From positions 1 through 10,373 of the forward strand of contig JASAOO010002820.1 of assembly GCA_030849075.1 (NCBI GenBank): 10,373 bases of DNA. The letters are read 5' to 3'. Below the pieces are notes generated by a model, which had not been told where the DNA came from, did not search any database, and saw only the letters and a list, made by a program, of their open reading frames with translations. This document shows, piece after piece, positions 1-8,278 of the stretch (the stretch's first letter is position 1; each line of letters starts with the position of its first letter). The position numbers and the translations under genes were made by a program. This stretch comes from Zelonia costaricensis. Taxonomy: Eukaryota; Euglenozoa; Kinetoplastea; Trypanosomatida; Trypanosomatidae.

Positions 1-207
1 CCACACGCGCGGCACCCAGAGGACCCCAGGAAACCAACCACAATGACGAGGAGAGGCAAGAGACAAACGAGGAAGCGCGTGAGCCGACACAAGAGAGAGA
101 GAGACACATAGACCCAAAACGCAGAGCACATGCACCGGCAGCGTGAGCAAGATGACGATGCGTGCACGCGAGCGCGCCACCACCGCCACCAGAGAAAGAG
201 AGAGACG
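1..207 (-). promoter_or_regulatory. AG-free pyrimidine-rich leader of the next gene outside the window
   Basis: The minus strand has no AG in the whole of 207-1 and carries (CT)6 at 104-93 plus further pyrimidine stretches at about 72-46. This is what precedes a trans-splice acceptor in trypanosomatids, so the acceptor and start codon of a further minus-strand gene probably lie just left of the window. Confidence 0.45.
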
Positions 208-460
208 CTGCTGCCTCGTGCAAGAGGACCAATAAACTGGAGACGGAGGTGCCACGCGCAGCGGTGTCGCGGTGCGCGAACCGTCGACGGAGTGACACTT
301 GCGAAGGATGGCGAGTAGTAGCGAATCGGACGGAGAGAGGCGTAAATGTGCTCGCGTGTCTGTGTAGGGGGGGGGTGTTCGGAGGGCGCAGGTCACGCGC
401 ACGACGGGCCACAACTATCCGCAGACGTGTTCGCACACAGCAACGCTTTTTAGCCCCGTA

Positions 461-470
461 CCCCCCCCCC
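461..470. repeat. C10 homopolymer run
   Basis: Ten consecutive C on the plus strand in the spacer downstream of the kinesin gene, close to a G9 run at 367-375. Confidence 0.95.
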
Positions 471-993
471 TTCGCCGGACCTCTAGTCTCCCGCAGCGCT
501 CGGTCATGGACTCTCTGTTGGCGGCGGCACCGATGGGAGCCCTGTACCGAGAAGATGAAGGGGGAGGGAGCAAGAGAGAGCATGCCGCACGCCAGCCGTC
601 TGTTCTTCCCAACCACTCAACACTCCACCGCAGGCGCCGCTCGCACAGACCAAAGAAGACAAGCGAGGAGGAAGGCGAAGGGTGGGGAGTACCTGGTCAC
701 GGCAGCGACACGCGTGGCGTGCCATGGGCACCCCCCCCATCCCCCACTCCCCCACTCCTCGCGCGTCTGAGGCAGCAGCGAGTACCGCCGCGCCCCATCA
801 AAGCTCGGCGCGCTCGCACAACCGGCACACCGCGACTCGCTTGGAAAGGGCGAATGGACGGGAGGCGTGGGAGGAGGCGTGGGAGAGGGTGCGTGCGCCG
901 GCGTCGCTGTACGCGCCCAGGCGCCTCCGCCCCTAGTGGCAATGCGCGAACGTCGTCGTCACTCTTGCCGCCACCTTCTCCCCACCCGGCGCC

Positions 994-1188
994 ACCACGC
1001 GCACGGAGACCAGGCGACGTGCTCGCATCGCACGCAAGCTGACCCCACCAACACCTGCGCACGCACCCACCAGCGCCCTCCATCCCCTCCCCCTCCCCCC
1101 CGCACCCATCCACGCAGGCATATCAGCAACTACAGCAACAACACAGAAGTGAAGATAGAAGGGACAGAGGGAAACCACGCGCACGGAG
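994..1188. repeat. 15-base direct repeat, two copies 180 bp apart
   Basis: The sequence ACCACGCGCACGGAG occurs at 994-1008 and 1174-1188. The second copy lies within the long AG-free zone before the orphan acceptor-like site. Confidence 0.9.
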
Positions 1189-1327
1189 CGCGAAAGTAGA
1201 GAAGTGGCAAACAAAGGGAGAAACAAGAGAGAGACAAGAAGAGGTGACATCCACGGGCGGCAACGCAACAGCACACGTGCACGGTGGTGGGAGCGTCGGC
1301 ACCGCCGGCGAGCGCGGCGGCGTCGCG
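1130..1327 (-). promoter_or_regulatory. Orphan acceptor-like site: long AG-exclusion zone with pyrimidine tract
   Basis: On the minus strand 196 nt (1327-1132) lack AG and contain a strong C/T tract (about 1243-1201). The zone ends in GCTGTAG with the AG at 1131-1130, and an ATG follows eight nt later at 1121. The nearest known gene upstream is the kinesin, which ends at 1510, so this site has no assigned gene. It may be a real acceptor for an unannotated transcript, a signal coupled to kinesin polyadenylation, or a composition effect. Confidence 0.35.
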
Positions 1328-1509
1328 CTGACGCAGCACACGGGCAGTGGGCAAGACGGAGCCGCGGAGCGCAGAACAGGGCAGCACGCCGCCGCTGCCA
1401 CCCTTCCCACGCCCACCGCCCGCGTGCCAGCACGCGACCACTCGCCACTCCCTCGGCACTCCTTTCTCGTCCACCGCGGGGTGTGTGTGCGTCCGCGTGC
1501 GTGTGTGCA

Positions 1510-3369
1510 CTACGCGGCCGACCTGCCAGCGGCGCGCAGGGCCGCATCGCGCTCCTTTACGAGCATGCGGATGGCATTGGCGGCCTTGGCCTGGTACACA
1601 ATCAGCTCCGTCCGCTCCGCCCGGAAGGCGCGGATCTGCGCCTGAGCACGCTCGATGTCGTTGAAGTCATCGCCGTCGCGCGGCAGGCGCGCGCTGGCCG
1701 GGGCGACGGTGGAGTCGAAGTTGCCCAGCGCGCTGAGGTAGTCTGTGCCCTTCAGGGCGGCCAGCTCGGCGCACAGCTCATCCTGGCGGTGCGTCGTCTG
1801 CGTCCGCTCCATCTTGTAGCGCAGCGCAAACGCGCGCATCTTCTGGGCGAGCTGGAAGCACTTGCGTTGCTCCTCCGCCACGGCCAGCGCCAGCCGCACC
1901 CGCTCGTCGCTGATGACGCGCAGCTTGTCGTCACGGAGCTTGATCATCTCGCGCAACTCCTGGTTTGCCTGCGCCCAGTTGCCGCCGCCACCGCCGCCGC
2001 TCTGCGCCGCTGCGCCGTTGCCGCTCGCGCCGGTGACGCCGCTGGCGGGAGTCTCGACGATGAGGTGGAGCTTCTCCGGCGGCACGGCGTCGCGCAGCAG
2101 CGCATTCTCGTTTCGCAGCATCGTGTTCTCCTTTGTTAAGAGCTTGATCTGATCGTTGAGGGCGGAGATGCGATCCTCGTACACGCCGCGCTCCTCCTCC
2201 AGGGCGTCTTCGAGTGTCTTGTCGTTCTTGCTGTCCAGGTCGGCCATGAGCTGCAGGTAGAGCACCTTGTAGTCGAGCACCTCGTGCCGCTTCGCGTCCT
2301 GCTTGATCTGGCTGGCACGCTGGCCGAACAGAATCGCGCTGAGACTCTCCTCCGTGTTCTCGTCGGATGGGCTGATGTTGACGACGAGCGAGGTGTTGCC
2401 GTTACCCATCAGCGAGTACTGCAGGATGCGGGTCAGCTTCGACTCACGGAAGGGGGCATGCTGCGCGTTCTCGGTCAGCGCCGCGACGACCTTGCCGAGG
2501 GTGAGGAGACTGCGGTTGATGTGCGTTGCCTCGTCGAGCGTCTTGCCCTCTGCGTGTGTCTTGCTGACACGCTCGCTGCCGGCCAGATCGCAAAGCACCA
2601 GGCGGCCCTCCAGCGCCACCGTCGGCCCCTCTGGCCCATTGCCGACCTTGACAGCGCCAACCTTCTTCGACTTTTTTATGTTGAGTGTGAAGACGGTGTG
2701 GGAGCGCGAGCTCGTGTTGTTCATCGACGTGCTCGCCATCTCCTTCCGCGAGAGGCCGGTCTTGAAGAAGCTCATCGTTGCCTTGTAGTCCTTCACCTCG
2801 CGCTCGATGGGGAGGCCGTTGCTGTCGGACACCATCACAACATCGCCGCGCCCCTCCGCGCCGATCTGAATGCGGACCTTGCCCTTCTGCTCATCCAGAA
2901 GGTCCGTCAGAATCTCGTTGTACAGCTGCACGTAGCTGACGCTGCAGGAGTATTCGTTCGTCGTGTCGTTCGCGATCTTCGTCCAAATCTCCTTCATGGA
3001 CTGCTGCAGCACACCCTCGTTCTTCGGGTCGTCGTTGCTGATCGTGAAGGTCTTACCGGAGCCGGTCTGACCGTACACAAAGAGGACACCGTGCTGGCCG
3101 TCGAAGGCCGCCTCCACGGCGCTCTTCGCGAACGTCTCGTACACGTCCTTCTGCGTCACGTTGGGGCGAAACACGCGGTTGAAGAGGTACTTCTTCTCCA
3201 GCATCTTCGTGCCCGACTTGCGGTTCACGAGGATGGCCCGGTTGTCCGTCGGGTCATAGCTGATGTTGTCGAAGGTGTGCGCCTTCTCCTGCGACACCGG
3301 CGGACGCACACGGCAGAACACCGAGATATTCTTCGGCGCCGTCTTGCTGCTCGACTGCGCGCGCGACAT
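1510..3369 (-). CDS. Kinesin with N-terminal motor domain (ungrouped, ARK-like neck)
   Basis: The 619-residue protein is a microtubule motor. The motor spans about residues 14-356: opening strand ISVFCRVRPP (15-24), P-loop GQTGSGKT (100-107), switch I NNTSSRSH (217-224), switch II DLAGSE (261-266), relay-helix region HINRSLLTLG (283-292) and the microtubule-binding KLTRIL (311-316). All nucleotide-binding residues are intact, so it should be an active ATPase. After FGQRA (348-352) comes a helical neck with DYK (366-368), then coiled-coil-like heptads at about 370-428, a Gly-rich linker (458-463), and more charged helices at about 465-545 and 570-612. FGQRA plus DYK in the neck recalls armadillo-repeat kinesins (KIN-ARK), but no armadillo repeats follow; subfamily is therefore uncertain. 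The frame stays open to a TTG at 3381, but the first ATG is at 3369 and is used here. The stop is TAG. Confidence 0.96.
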   Translation of the reverse strand: MSRAQSSSKTAPKNISVFCRVRPPVSQEKAHTFDNISYDPTDNRAILVNRKSGTKMLEKKYLFNRVFRPNVTQKDVYETFAKSAVEAAFDGQHGVLFVYGQTGSGKTFTISNDDPKNEGVLQQSMKEIWTKIANDTTNEYSCSVSYVQLYNEILTDLLDEQKGKVRIQIGAEGRGDVVMVSDSNGLPIEREVKDYKATMSFFKTGLSRKEMASTSMNNTSSRSHTVFTLNIKKSKKVGAVKVGNGPEGPTVALEGRLVLCDLAGSERVSKTHAEGKTLDEATHINRSLLTLGKVVAALTENAQHAPFRESKLTRILQYSLMGNGNTSLVVNISPSDENTEESLSAILFGQRASQIKQDAKRHEVLDYKVLYLQLMADLDSKNDKTLEDALEEERGVYEDRISALNDQIKLLTKENTMLRNENALLRDAVPPEKLHLIVETPASGVTGASGNGAAAQSGGGGGGNWAQANQELREMIKLRDDKLRVISDERVRLALAVAEEQRKCFQLAQKMRAFALRYKMERTQTTHRQDELCAELAALKGTDYLSALGNFDSTVAPASARLPRDGDDFNDIERAQAQIRAFRAERTELIVYQAKAANAIRMLVKERDAALRAAGRSAA

Positions 3370-3452
3370 CGTGATAGTCAAGGAGGAGGAGGGGGTGGGG
3401 AAGGTGAGGGAGAAGAAGAAGAGGATGCAGAGCGTCCGGGGGGAAGATCGAC

Positions 3453-3540
3453 CTACGCGGTGGCAGACGCGTCAAGGCGCAGACGAGGGAGAAAGCAAGA
3501 GAGAAGGAGACGAAGGACGCGCAAGGAGATAAGAGAGAGA
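3453..3540 (-). promoter_or_regulatory. Candidate spliced-leader acceptor for the kinesin gene
   Basis: On the minus strand 114 nt without AG (3568-3455), including pyrimidine-rich stretches at about 3540-3484, end in TAG with the AG at 3454-3453. The 5' UTR would be about 83 nt. A second strong pyrimidine tract lies between this AG and the start codon (about 3424-3380) but has no AG after it before the ATG. An acceptor further upstream, at 3773-3772, would give a 5' UTR of about 402 nt. Confidence 0.5.
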
Positions 3541-3771
3541 CGGCGAAGAATGCACCGGCAGGGCCCGACTCAGACACAAGACGGCAGCGGAGAACTCAAA
3601 TCGGGGGTCACAAGATGGAAAGGGAGTGCAATAAACGAACGCAAGGAAGACGCGCCAGGGCGGCTGCGCAGGCTTCCTCTGTCGTTGCTGTTGTTTGGTG
3701 CGGGTCTTATTCGATCGTGTGGTGTCCCCCAGTGGAGGTAAGCGCGCCACGGGAGATGAGGTGATGAGATG

Positions 3772-3909
3772 CTATGACGCGTCAACAAGCGAGGGAGAGC
3801 GGGGGGGAGCAGTGGAAGGCGGGAAGAGCCACGGTGAAGGTTGAAGGCGAGATGCACCGTCGTGGTGGTAACGCAGCGGCACGTCAAGTACACACGCGCG
3901 CACGCACGG
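3772..3909 (-). promoter_or_regulatory. AG-exclusion zone with pyrimidine tract, possible upstream acceptor
   Basis: The minus strand has no AG from 3909 to 3774 and is pyrimidine-rich at about 3842-3784. The first AG is at 3773-3772 in the context CATAG. It could be an alternative kinesin acceptor or a signal coupled to TM9 polyadenylation. Confidence 0.3.
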
Positions 3910-4960
3910 CTTTGTGCGGGTGTGTGTGTGCGTGTCGATGTGCGTGCCACTCGGCCCAGCAGCCAGGCACCGCCTCGCCTTCCAATCCGCTTGGCGCGGC
4001 CTCCACGCCGTCGTCAGAAGGGAGAAGAAGGACGATGTTGGCCACCTCCCAGCCTCATCGACCTCGCACGACTTGAGCGCGCCTTCAGAACCGGGAACGA
4101 AGGCACCGTTGACGAGTGCAAAGCGGCTAGCGGTGTTGGTGGCAGCGTCCGATGCCAGCAAGTCACCCACACTCTCATACGACTCCGTTCAGCGCCGCAC
4201 GGGGGGGAGGGCAAAGAAGGACAGCAAGAAGGTCCCGCGGGACCATCTCCCCTATGGAACGTGATACTCCCTTCTCTTCTTGGTTTTTTTCTTCACCGTT
4301 AATTGAGCTGCTCGCGCGAGCTAGCGAATTCAATGCACTGAGAAAAAGAAAATTGGTCTGTTCGCGCCCGCTGTGTCCGCTGTCGCCTCGCGACACTGGA
4401 GAGATTGGGAGCGCCGAAGTCAAGCGCGGTCACGCGCATGTGTGTGTGGGGGGAGGGGGGCCGTGTGCAGACGTGAGAGATGGTTCCACATCCTCTACGG
4501 TGGGGGGGGAGAGACGGAAGCGAAGAGAAGCAAAGGCAGTCCCAACGGAACGACGGCACCGAGGGAGAAGAGGAGCGCGCCAGCGAGGCCACAGCACCAA
4601 CAGCACAAGCTCGGTTGCACTCACAAGGGAGGAGATCAACGCACACGCAAAAACCGTGGACCCATGCGCACACAGGATGCGTACAGGAGAAGAAAGAAAG
4701 ACTCGATACGCTGGAGAAGCTGGCGGTCCACTACGGGGTGAAATTGGAGAAGACGAGGGAGGGCGCAGCCGGCGAGGGGTCTGGACGTGGATTGACGACG
4801 ACGCGGCGAGCTCGACCCTGCACCCTTTCTCTCTCTCTCCGCCCACGGTTTGCAGCCTGGTGTGCGCTCACGCTGGACAACCCGCCGCTACAAGCGCCCA
4901 CCGCGCTGCCCAACACCACACACCACACAGAGCATCAAAGAGAAAGACGCGCAGCAGACC

Positions 4961-6889
4961 TCAGTCCAGCTTTACGCTGTTGTAGACGATGCGGACAAAC
5001 GTCAACGAGGCCAAGAAGCCGGCGGCGCCGAAGATGAGCGCGACGCCGACGCAGACGAGGCTCATGTACCCGAAGAAGAGCACCGTGCCGAGGAAGCCCT
5101 TCACGATGGAGATGAACAGGTAGTAGAAGATGCAGTAGACCATGAGCCACGCCCCATACGACGCACCGACGAAGAAGGAGCGCCACCACCAGTGGTAGTT
5201 GAGAAGGTTCAGCTGGTAGTACGTGGCTAGAATCGACATCTGCGCGGCGATGACGAGCACAAGCACGAAGGCGACGATCAGGAAGGAGAACATGTGGTAC
5301 ACGGCACCGAGCCACACGCTGCTGAAAATCGTCTGCAGCTCCACGTAGGAGGCAGCCAGCGGCACCACGCCGAGCGCGACGTAGGAGAGCACACCTTTCA
5401 TATACCACGGTTGCGGCGGGATCGTGCGCGGGATCGCGTTGATCTTCGCCGCCGTCGTGATCTGCGTGCTGAAGCCGGCGACGGCGCCGCCGAAGCAGAG
5501 CGGCACCGAGACGCACAGCCACAGCGCGAGCAGGTACAGGAGGGAGGAGAAGGGCAGCGAGCTCGCCGCGTGTGTACCGAGGTGAATGAAGTTGAGGGCG
5601 AGGTAGACGACGAACAGGAAGCCCGGCAGCGCAATCGAGGTGAGCAGGATGGCTTGCCACGAGCGGCGGCGCAAGAGCTTGATGAGGGCCGCCGTAACAA
5701 GCCCGTTGACGCTGGCGAAGAACACGAAGAGCATCACCAGCAGCGTTGTCAGCATGCCGCGCGCCCCCTGCGACACCATGCCCGCCACCGCGAAGAAGAG
5801 CGAAGCGATCACCATGCACATGAGCTGCATGCCGTTGCCGACCAGCACGGAGAGCAAGACGGCGCCGCGCGGAGGCCGGAACACGTCGCCATGCACGAGC
5901 TTCCACCCGCTGTCTTCCCGGTCGCCGAGCAGATCCTCCTCATTGTAGCTGGAGATGTCGCGGCGGACGGAGCGGACGAGCAGGAACCACAGGAACGCAG
6001 ACTGCAGCAGTACCAGCGTAAAGACGTTCAGCGTGGAGTACCAGTGCACCTTCGACTCACGCGGATCGTGGTCAACGTAGTTGTCCCACCGCGTCTTCCA
6101 CGGCACACTCGACTCGATCCATGAAACCGAGTAGCTGTAGCGCATGTTGGTGTCGGTGCTGAGGTGAGGCTGAGAGCTCTCTGGCAGCTTGCATTTGTTG
6201 CCCTCACCTATCTCCCCCGAGTGCAACACGCTGCGGGGCAGCACCTCGAACTGGACGATACGCACCTCCATCGGCGCGTCCGTCGACACGACGTAGTAGG
6301 AGACGATGAAGTGGAAGTGGTTGAAGACCGGCACCTCGCCCTTTTGTGTCATCGCCGTGAAGTTGCCAAGGGAGAAGCCCGTGCGAATGCGCCGGCGCTC
6401 GCGGGCGTCTGTCCGCGTCTCCAGCGCCGGCAGCCCATCCAGTAGCAGGTGCGCGCGGTAGCGGCCAAGGATGCGCTTCTCGTTCTTGAGCGCCTCGAGC
6501 TCCGTCAGCTTGACGGAACAGAGCAGGACACACGGCTCGTCCGTTAGCACCTCCACCCGCATGCCGGACGCGACGAGCGTGTCGCCCATCAGCACTTGGC
6601 CGATGTTGCGGTGTGCCTGTGGCTCTGTAGAGGTGCTGATAGCGCGCGTGCACGGGAAGACATCGTGCCACCGCTGCGGCACAATCTTCGAGCGTGACGT
6701 CACCGAGCTCGCGAGCATTTGTATGTGGTCACCCTTCTTGTAGACGTTGCCGAGGTTCCTCATGAAGGGGAGGGTGAAGCCGTGGACACCTGAGGCGGCG
6801 CAGCACAGCAGGACAACCAGCGCGCACCACACCAGCCGCGCCGCTGGACGCCGGCAGGAGGCTGCGGAGTAGTCCCGCATCAGTGCCAT
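4961..6889 (-). CDS. TM9 superfamily (nonaspanin / EMP70) endomembrane protein
   Basis: The 642-residue protein matches nonaspanins along its whole length and has the usual size for the TM9SF2/4 type. A hydrophobic signal peptide covers about residues 18-37 after a basic start. The lumenal domain (about 38-284) has family blocks such as KKGDHIQ (51-57), the CxxxC pair at 120/124, YRAHLLLDGLP (144-154) and VSWIESS (255-261), with one N-glycosylation sequon, NFT (176-178). Nine hydrophobic segments follow: about 285-307, 345-369, 379-402, 412-435, 446-472, 498-516, 527-551, 571-596 and 602-628. The cytosolic loop after the first holds the signature GWKLVHGDVFRPP (328-340). The protein ends in KLD, matching the KXD/E tail that retains plant TM9 proteins in the Golgi through COPI. 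Family members act in Golgi/endosome sorting of membrane proteins; the exact cargo here is unknown. ATG at residue 4 is an alternative start that would still leave the signal peptide. Confidence 0.96.
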   Translation of the reverse strand: MALMRDYSAASCRRPAARLVWCALVVLLCCAASGVHGFTLPFMRNLGNVYKKGDHIQMLASSVTSRSKIVPQRWHDVFPCTRAISTSTEPQAHRNIGQVLMGDTLVASGMRVEVLTDEPCVLLCSVKLTELEALKNEKRILGRYRAHLLLDGLPALETRTDARERRRIRTGFSLGNFTAMTQKGEVPVFNHFHFIVSYYVVSTDAPMEVRIVQFEVLPRSVLHSGEIGEGNKCKLPESSQPHLSTDTNMRYSYSVSWIESSVPWKTRWDNYVDHDPRESKVHWYSTLNVFTLVLLQSAFLWFLLVRSVRRDISSYNEEDLLGDREDSGWKLVHGDVFRPPRGAVLLSVLVGNGMQLMCMVIASLFFAVAGMVSQGARGMLTTLLVMLFVFFASVNGLVTAALIKLLRRRSWQAILLTSIALPGFLFVVYLALNFIHLGTHAASSLPFSSLLYLLALWLCVSVPLCFGGAVAGFSTQITTAAKINAIPRTIPPQPWYMKGVLSYVALGVVPLAASYVELQTIFSSVWLGAVYHMFSFLIVAFVLVLVIAAQMSILATYYQLNLLNYHWWWRSFFVGASYGAWLMVYCIFYYLFISIVKGFLGTVLFFGYMSLVCVGVALIFGAAGFLASLTFVRIVYNSVKLD

Positions 6890-6951
6890 ATCAGGCTGTG
6901 GGGGTGCGTGTGTGTTGGCGATGCCTGAAAGCGGTGTCCGTGGAGGTGCAA

Positions 6952-6990
6952 CTCGACAACCAAATCAAAGAGGAGAGAAGAGAGAGGAGA
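6952..6990 (-). promoter_or_regulatory. Candidate alternative spliced-leader acceptor for the TM9 gene
   Basis: A second pyrimidine tract on the minus strand (about 6990-6966) is AG-free down to the AG at 6953-6952. Use of this site would leave a 5' UTR of about 62 nt before the ATG at 6889. It may be an alternative acceptor to the one at 7064. Confidence 0.35.
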
Positions 6991-7063
6991 CTAGCAGATG
7001 TGTGTCGAGTCGTGAGTCAACGCGGTGGCCCACTGTACGCAGCACAGTGCCTTCTACGCCGTG

Positions 7064-7105
7064 CTGCAAGTGGCGAAGAGGAGAGAGAGAGAGAGAGAAA
7101 AAGGC
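7064..7105 (-). promoter_or_regulatory. Candidate main spliced-leader acceptor for the TM9 gene
   Basis: On the minus strand a long pyrimidine tract of T and CT repeats (about 7105-7076) is followed by the first AG at 7065-7064 in a TTGCAG context. The stretch from 7122 down to 7066 has no other AG. The spacing from tract to AG of about 10 nt is typical, and the resulting 5' UTR would be about 174 nt. This is the better of two candidates for this gene. Confidence 0.55.
7081..7098. repeat. (GA)9 repeat
   Basis: Nine GA units on the plus strand, read as CT repeats on the coding strand. They form the core of the pyrimidine tract before the main candidate TM9 acceptor. Confidence 0.95.
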
Positions 7106-7787
7106 GGAGGAAGCAACGTGCGCTCGGTAAGTCGATCCCCGCCAGTCCACTCCAACGCAAAGCGCAGGTGCAACGGTTGCGTCGACCACCAAGTAAAGAA
7201 GATGCGTGCGCAGATGCGGCCACGCCCACGACACAAGAAAAGAGACGGCAGGAAGTGCGACGCGCCGACGCCGGAACGCGCGCACCGGTGGGGCGCGGCG
7301 TTGCTCAATGCGAAAGAAAGAAGTCCGCCTGACACGCGGAAAGTGCAGCAGCGTGAAAAGGCGAGAAGGGAAAACGAGCTGTGTCAAGTCTCTGTGTGTG
7401 TGTCTGAGAGAGAGAGTCGAGCACAAAACCTACGACGCGCACAAGCAGCAACTCGAGCGCGTTTGGCGACAGCAGGTGGACAGATGCAAAGGGGCCTCGA
7501 GGAAGGTGAGTGAAATGCCGCGGTGTACAGTTTCGTCCGTTGGCAGTTTTGTGTACTTGTTTGTTGGCGTGCGTGTGTGTGAGTGTGTACGTGCGTGTGA
7601 ATGTGCGTATACGTGTCTTGTGGGTGAGAGGTTCTGAGATGGATACGGGGGCTCGCTGACGGCTCGGTGTGGCGGGGCGATACTGCAGGAGAGCGGGGAG
7701 GAGAGAAGTCCACCGGAGGACGGAGTGCGGCGGGGTAATGGAGAACGAGGAGCTGCGCCGGGGACCGCAGGGGTAGCGAGGAGGGGG

Positions 7788-7815
7788 GGTTGCGATGCGG
7801 TTGCGATGCGGTTGG
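7788..7815. repeat. Tandem 11-mer, about 2.5 copies
   Basis: Two exact copies of GGTTGCGATGC occupy 7788-7809 and the first five to six bases of a third follow. It is a small local duplication of unknown significance. Confidence 0.9.
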
Positions 7816-8275
7816 CGTTAAGAGGCAGGCAAGAAAAGCACAAACGAGAGAGACACAGTGGAGGAACTGAAGCAGCAGCACTCAACTCTGACGAGGGAAA
7901 AGCGCAGCGGGCGACCAGCGGGGCCACAGATTGAGAACAGACAGCGACGCCGCACGCGCGCGCGCCTTCCTGCCCGAACGAAGCAACCGGCTTGCGCTGT
8001 GCGACGCCACACGTCAGGCGGCGTACACGTTCGCAGCAACTCCCATAGAGGCGACACACAACGTCGCACGGTAGAGGTACCTCTTTTCCCTCCACATACA
8101 CACGTGTGCATTGCATGTGTGGTCGTGTGTGTGTTCGTGTGTTCGCTTGTTCCCGTCCTTCTTCTTGTGTTTCGCAGTGCTGAGGGTCGCTGTACAAGAT
8201 GGAGGTCCGACACTGTCAAGCGCCGTGGAGGGAAGGTGGCGGCGGCTTGGATGCTGTGGCGGTGGCGGGGTGTTT

Positions 8276-8278
<3 letters not shown>

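Larger units (their letters stand above)
1..1509. other. Downstream spacer of the kinesin gene (3' UTR and approach to the next gene)
   Basis: I see no supported gene here. The region next to the kinesin stop has TG-rich sequence (about 1480-1508). A strong AG-free pyrimidine zone on the minus strand lies at 1132-1327. Beyond it are G+C-rich simple sequence with homopolymer runs (G9 at 367-375, C10 at 461-470, C8 at 731-738) and a 15-base direct repeat (994-1008 and 1174-1188). The last 207 bases are again AG-free and pyrimidine-rich on the minus strand. All open frames on either strand are low-complexity; short frames after the 1130 site are discussed as a finding. Confidence 0.7.
3370..4960. 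other. Spacer between TM9 and kinesin genes (3' UTR of TM9, 5' leader of kinesin)
   Basis: No gene is supported in this 1.6 kb. The right part (about 4360-4960) is purine-rich on the plus strand with AG-free minus-strand zones, the longest at 4497-4609. A stretch of ordinary complexity at about 4020-4260 reads well in several frames but has no ATG in the best minus-strand frame. TG/CA alternation lies at about 3894-3944. The left part (3382-3540) is strongly pyrimidine-rich on the minus strand and probably holds the kinesin acceptor; another AG-exclusion zone ends at an AG at 3773-3772. Confidence 0.75.

Noticed and set aside
1..109. Minus-strand frame from ATG at 109 open to the window edge
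   Set aside because: It is coded by CT repeats inside the pyrimidine-rich, AG-free leader, so it is more likely upstream of an acceptor than part of a protein.
3370..3381. Kinesin start at TTG 3381, four residues upstream
   Set aside because: Non-ATG start; the ATG at 3369 is in frame and is the first Met before the motor domain.
129..3561. Shared 12-mer ATGCACCGGCAG at about 129 and 3550, each just upstream of a pyrimidine tract
   Set aside because: A few 12-base matches are expected by chance in a 10-kb G+C-rich window, and no copy was seen before the other two genes.
2284..3741. 485-codon open frame on the plus strand
   Set aside because: It is the antisense shadow of the kinesin gene: high GC3 removes stops from the opposite strand, the protein shows no domain, and the minus-strand frame has all kinesin motifs.
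4152..4985. 277-codon open frame on the plus strand in the spacer
   Set aside because: Low-complexity Arg/Ser/Thr-rich sequence produced by GA-rich repeats, on the strand opposite to all genes.
5294..6124. 276-codon open frame on the plus strand
   Set aside because: Antisense shadow of the TM9 gene, rich in His, Glu and Arg as expected from reversed codons for membrane residues.
7755..7790. Second G-quadruplex candidate
   Set aside because: One loop is nine bases, beyond the usual limit, so it does not meet the standard rule.
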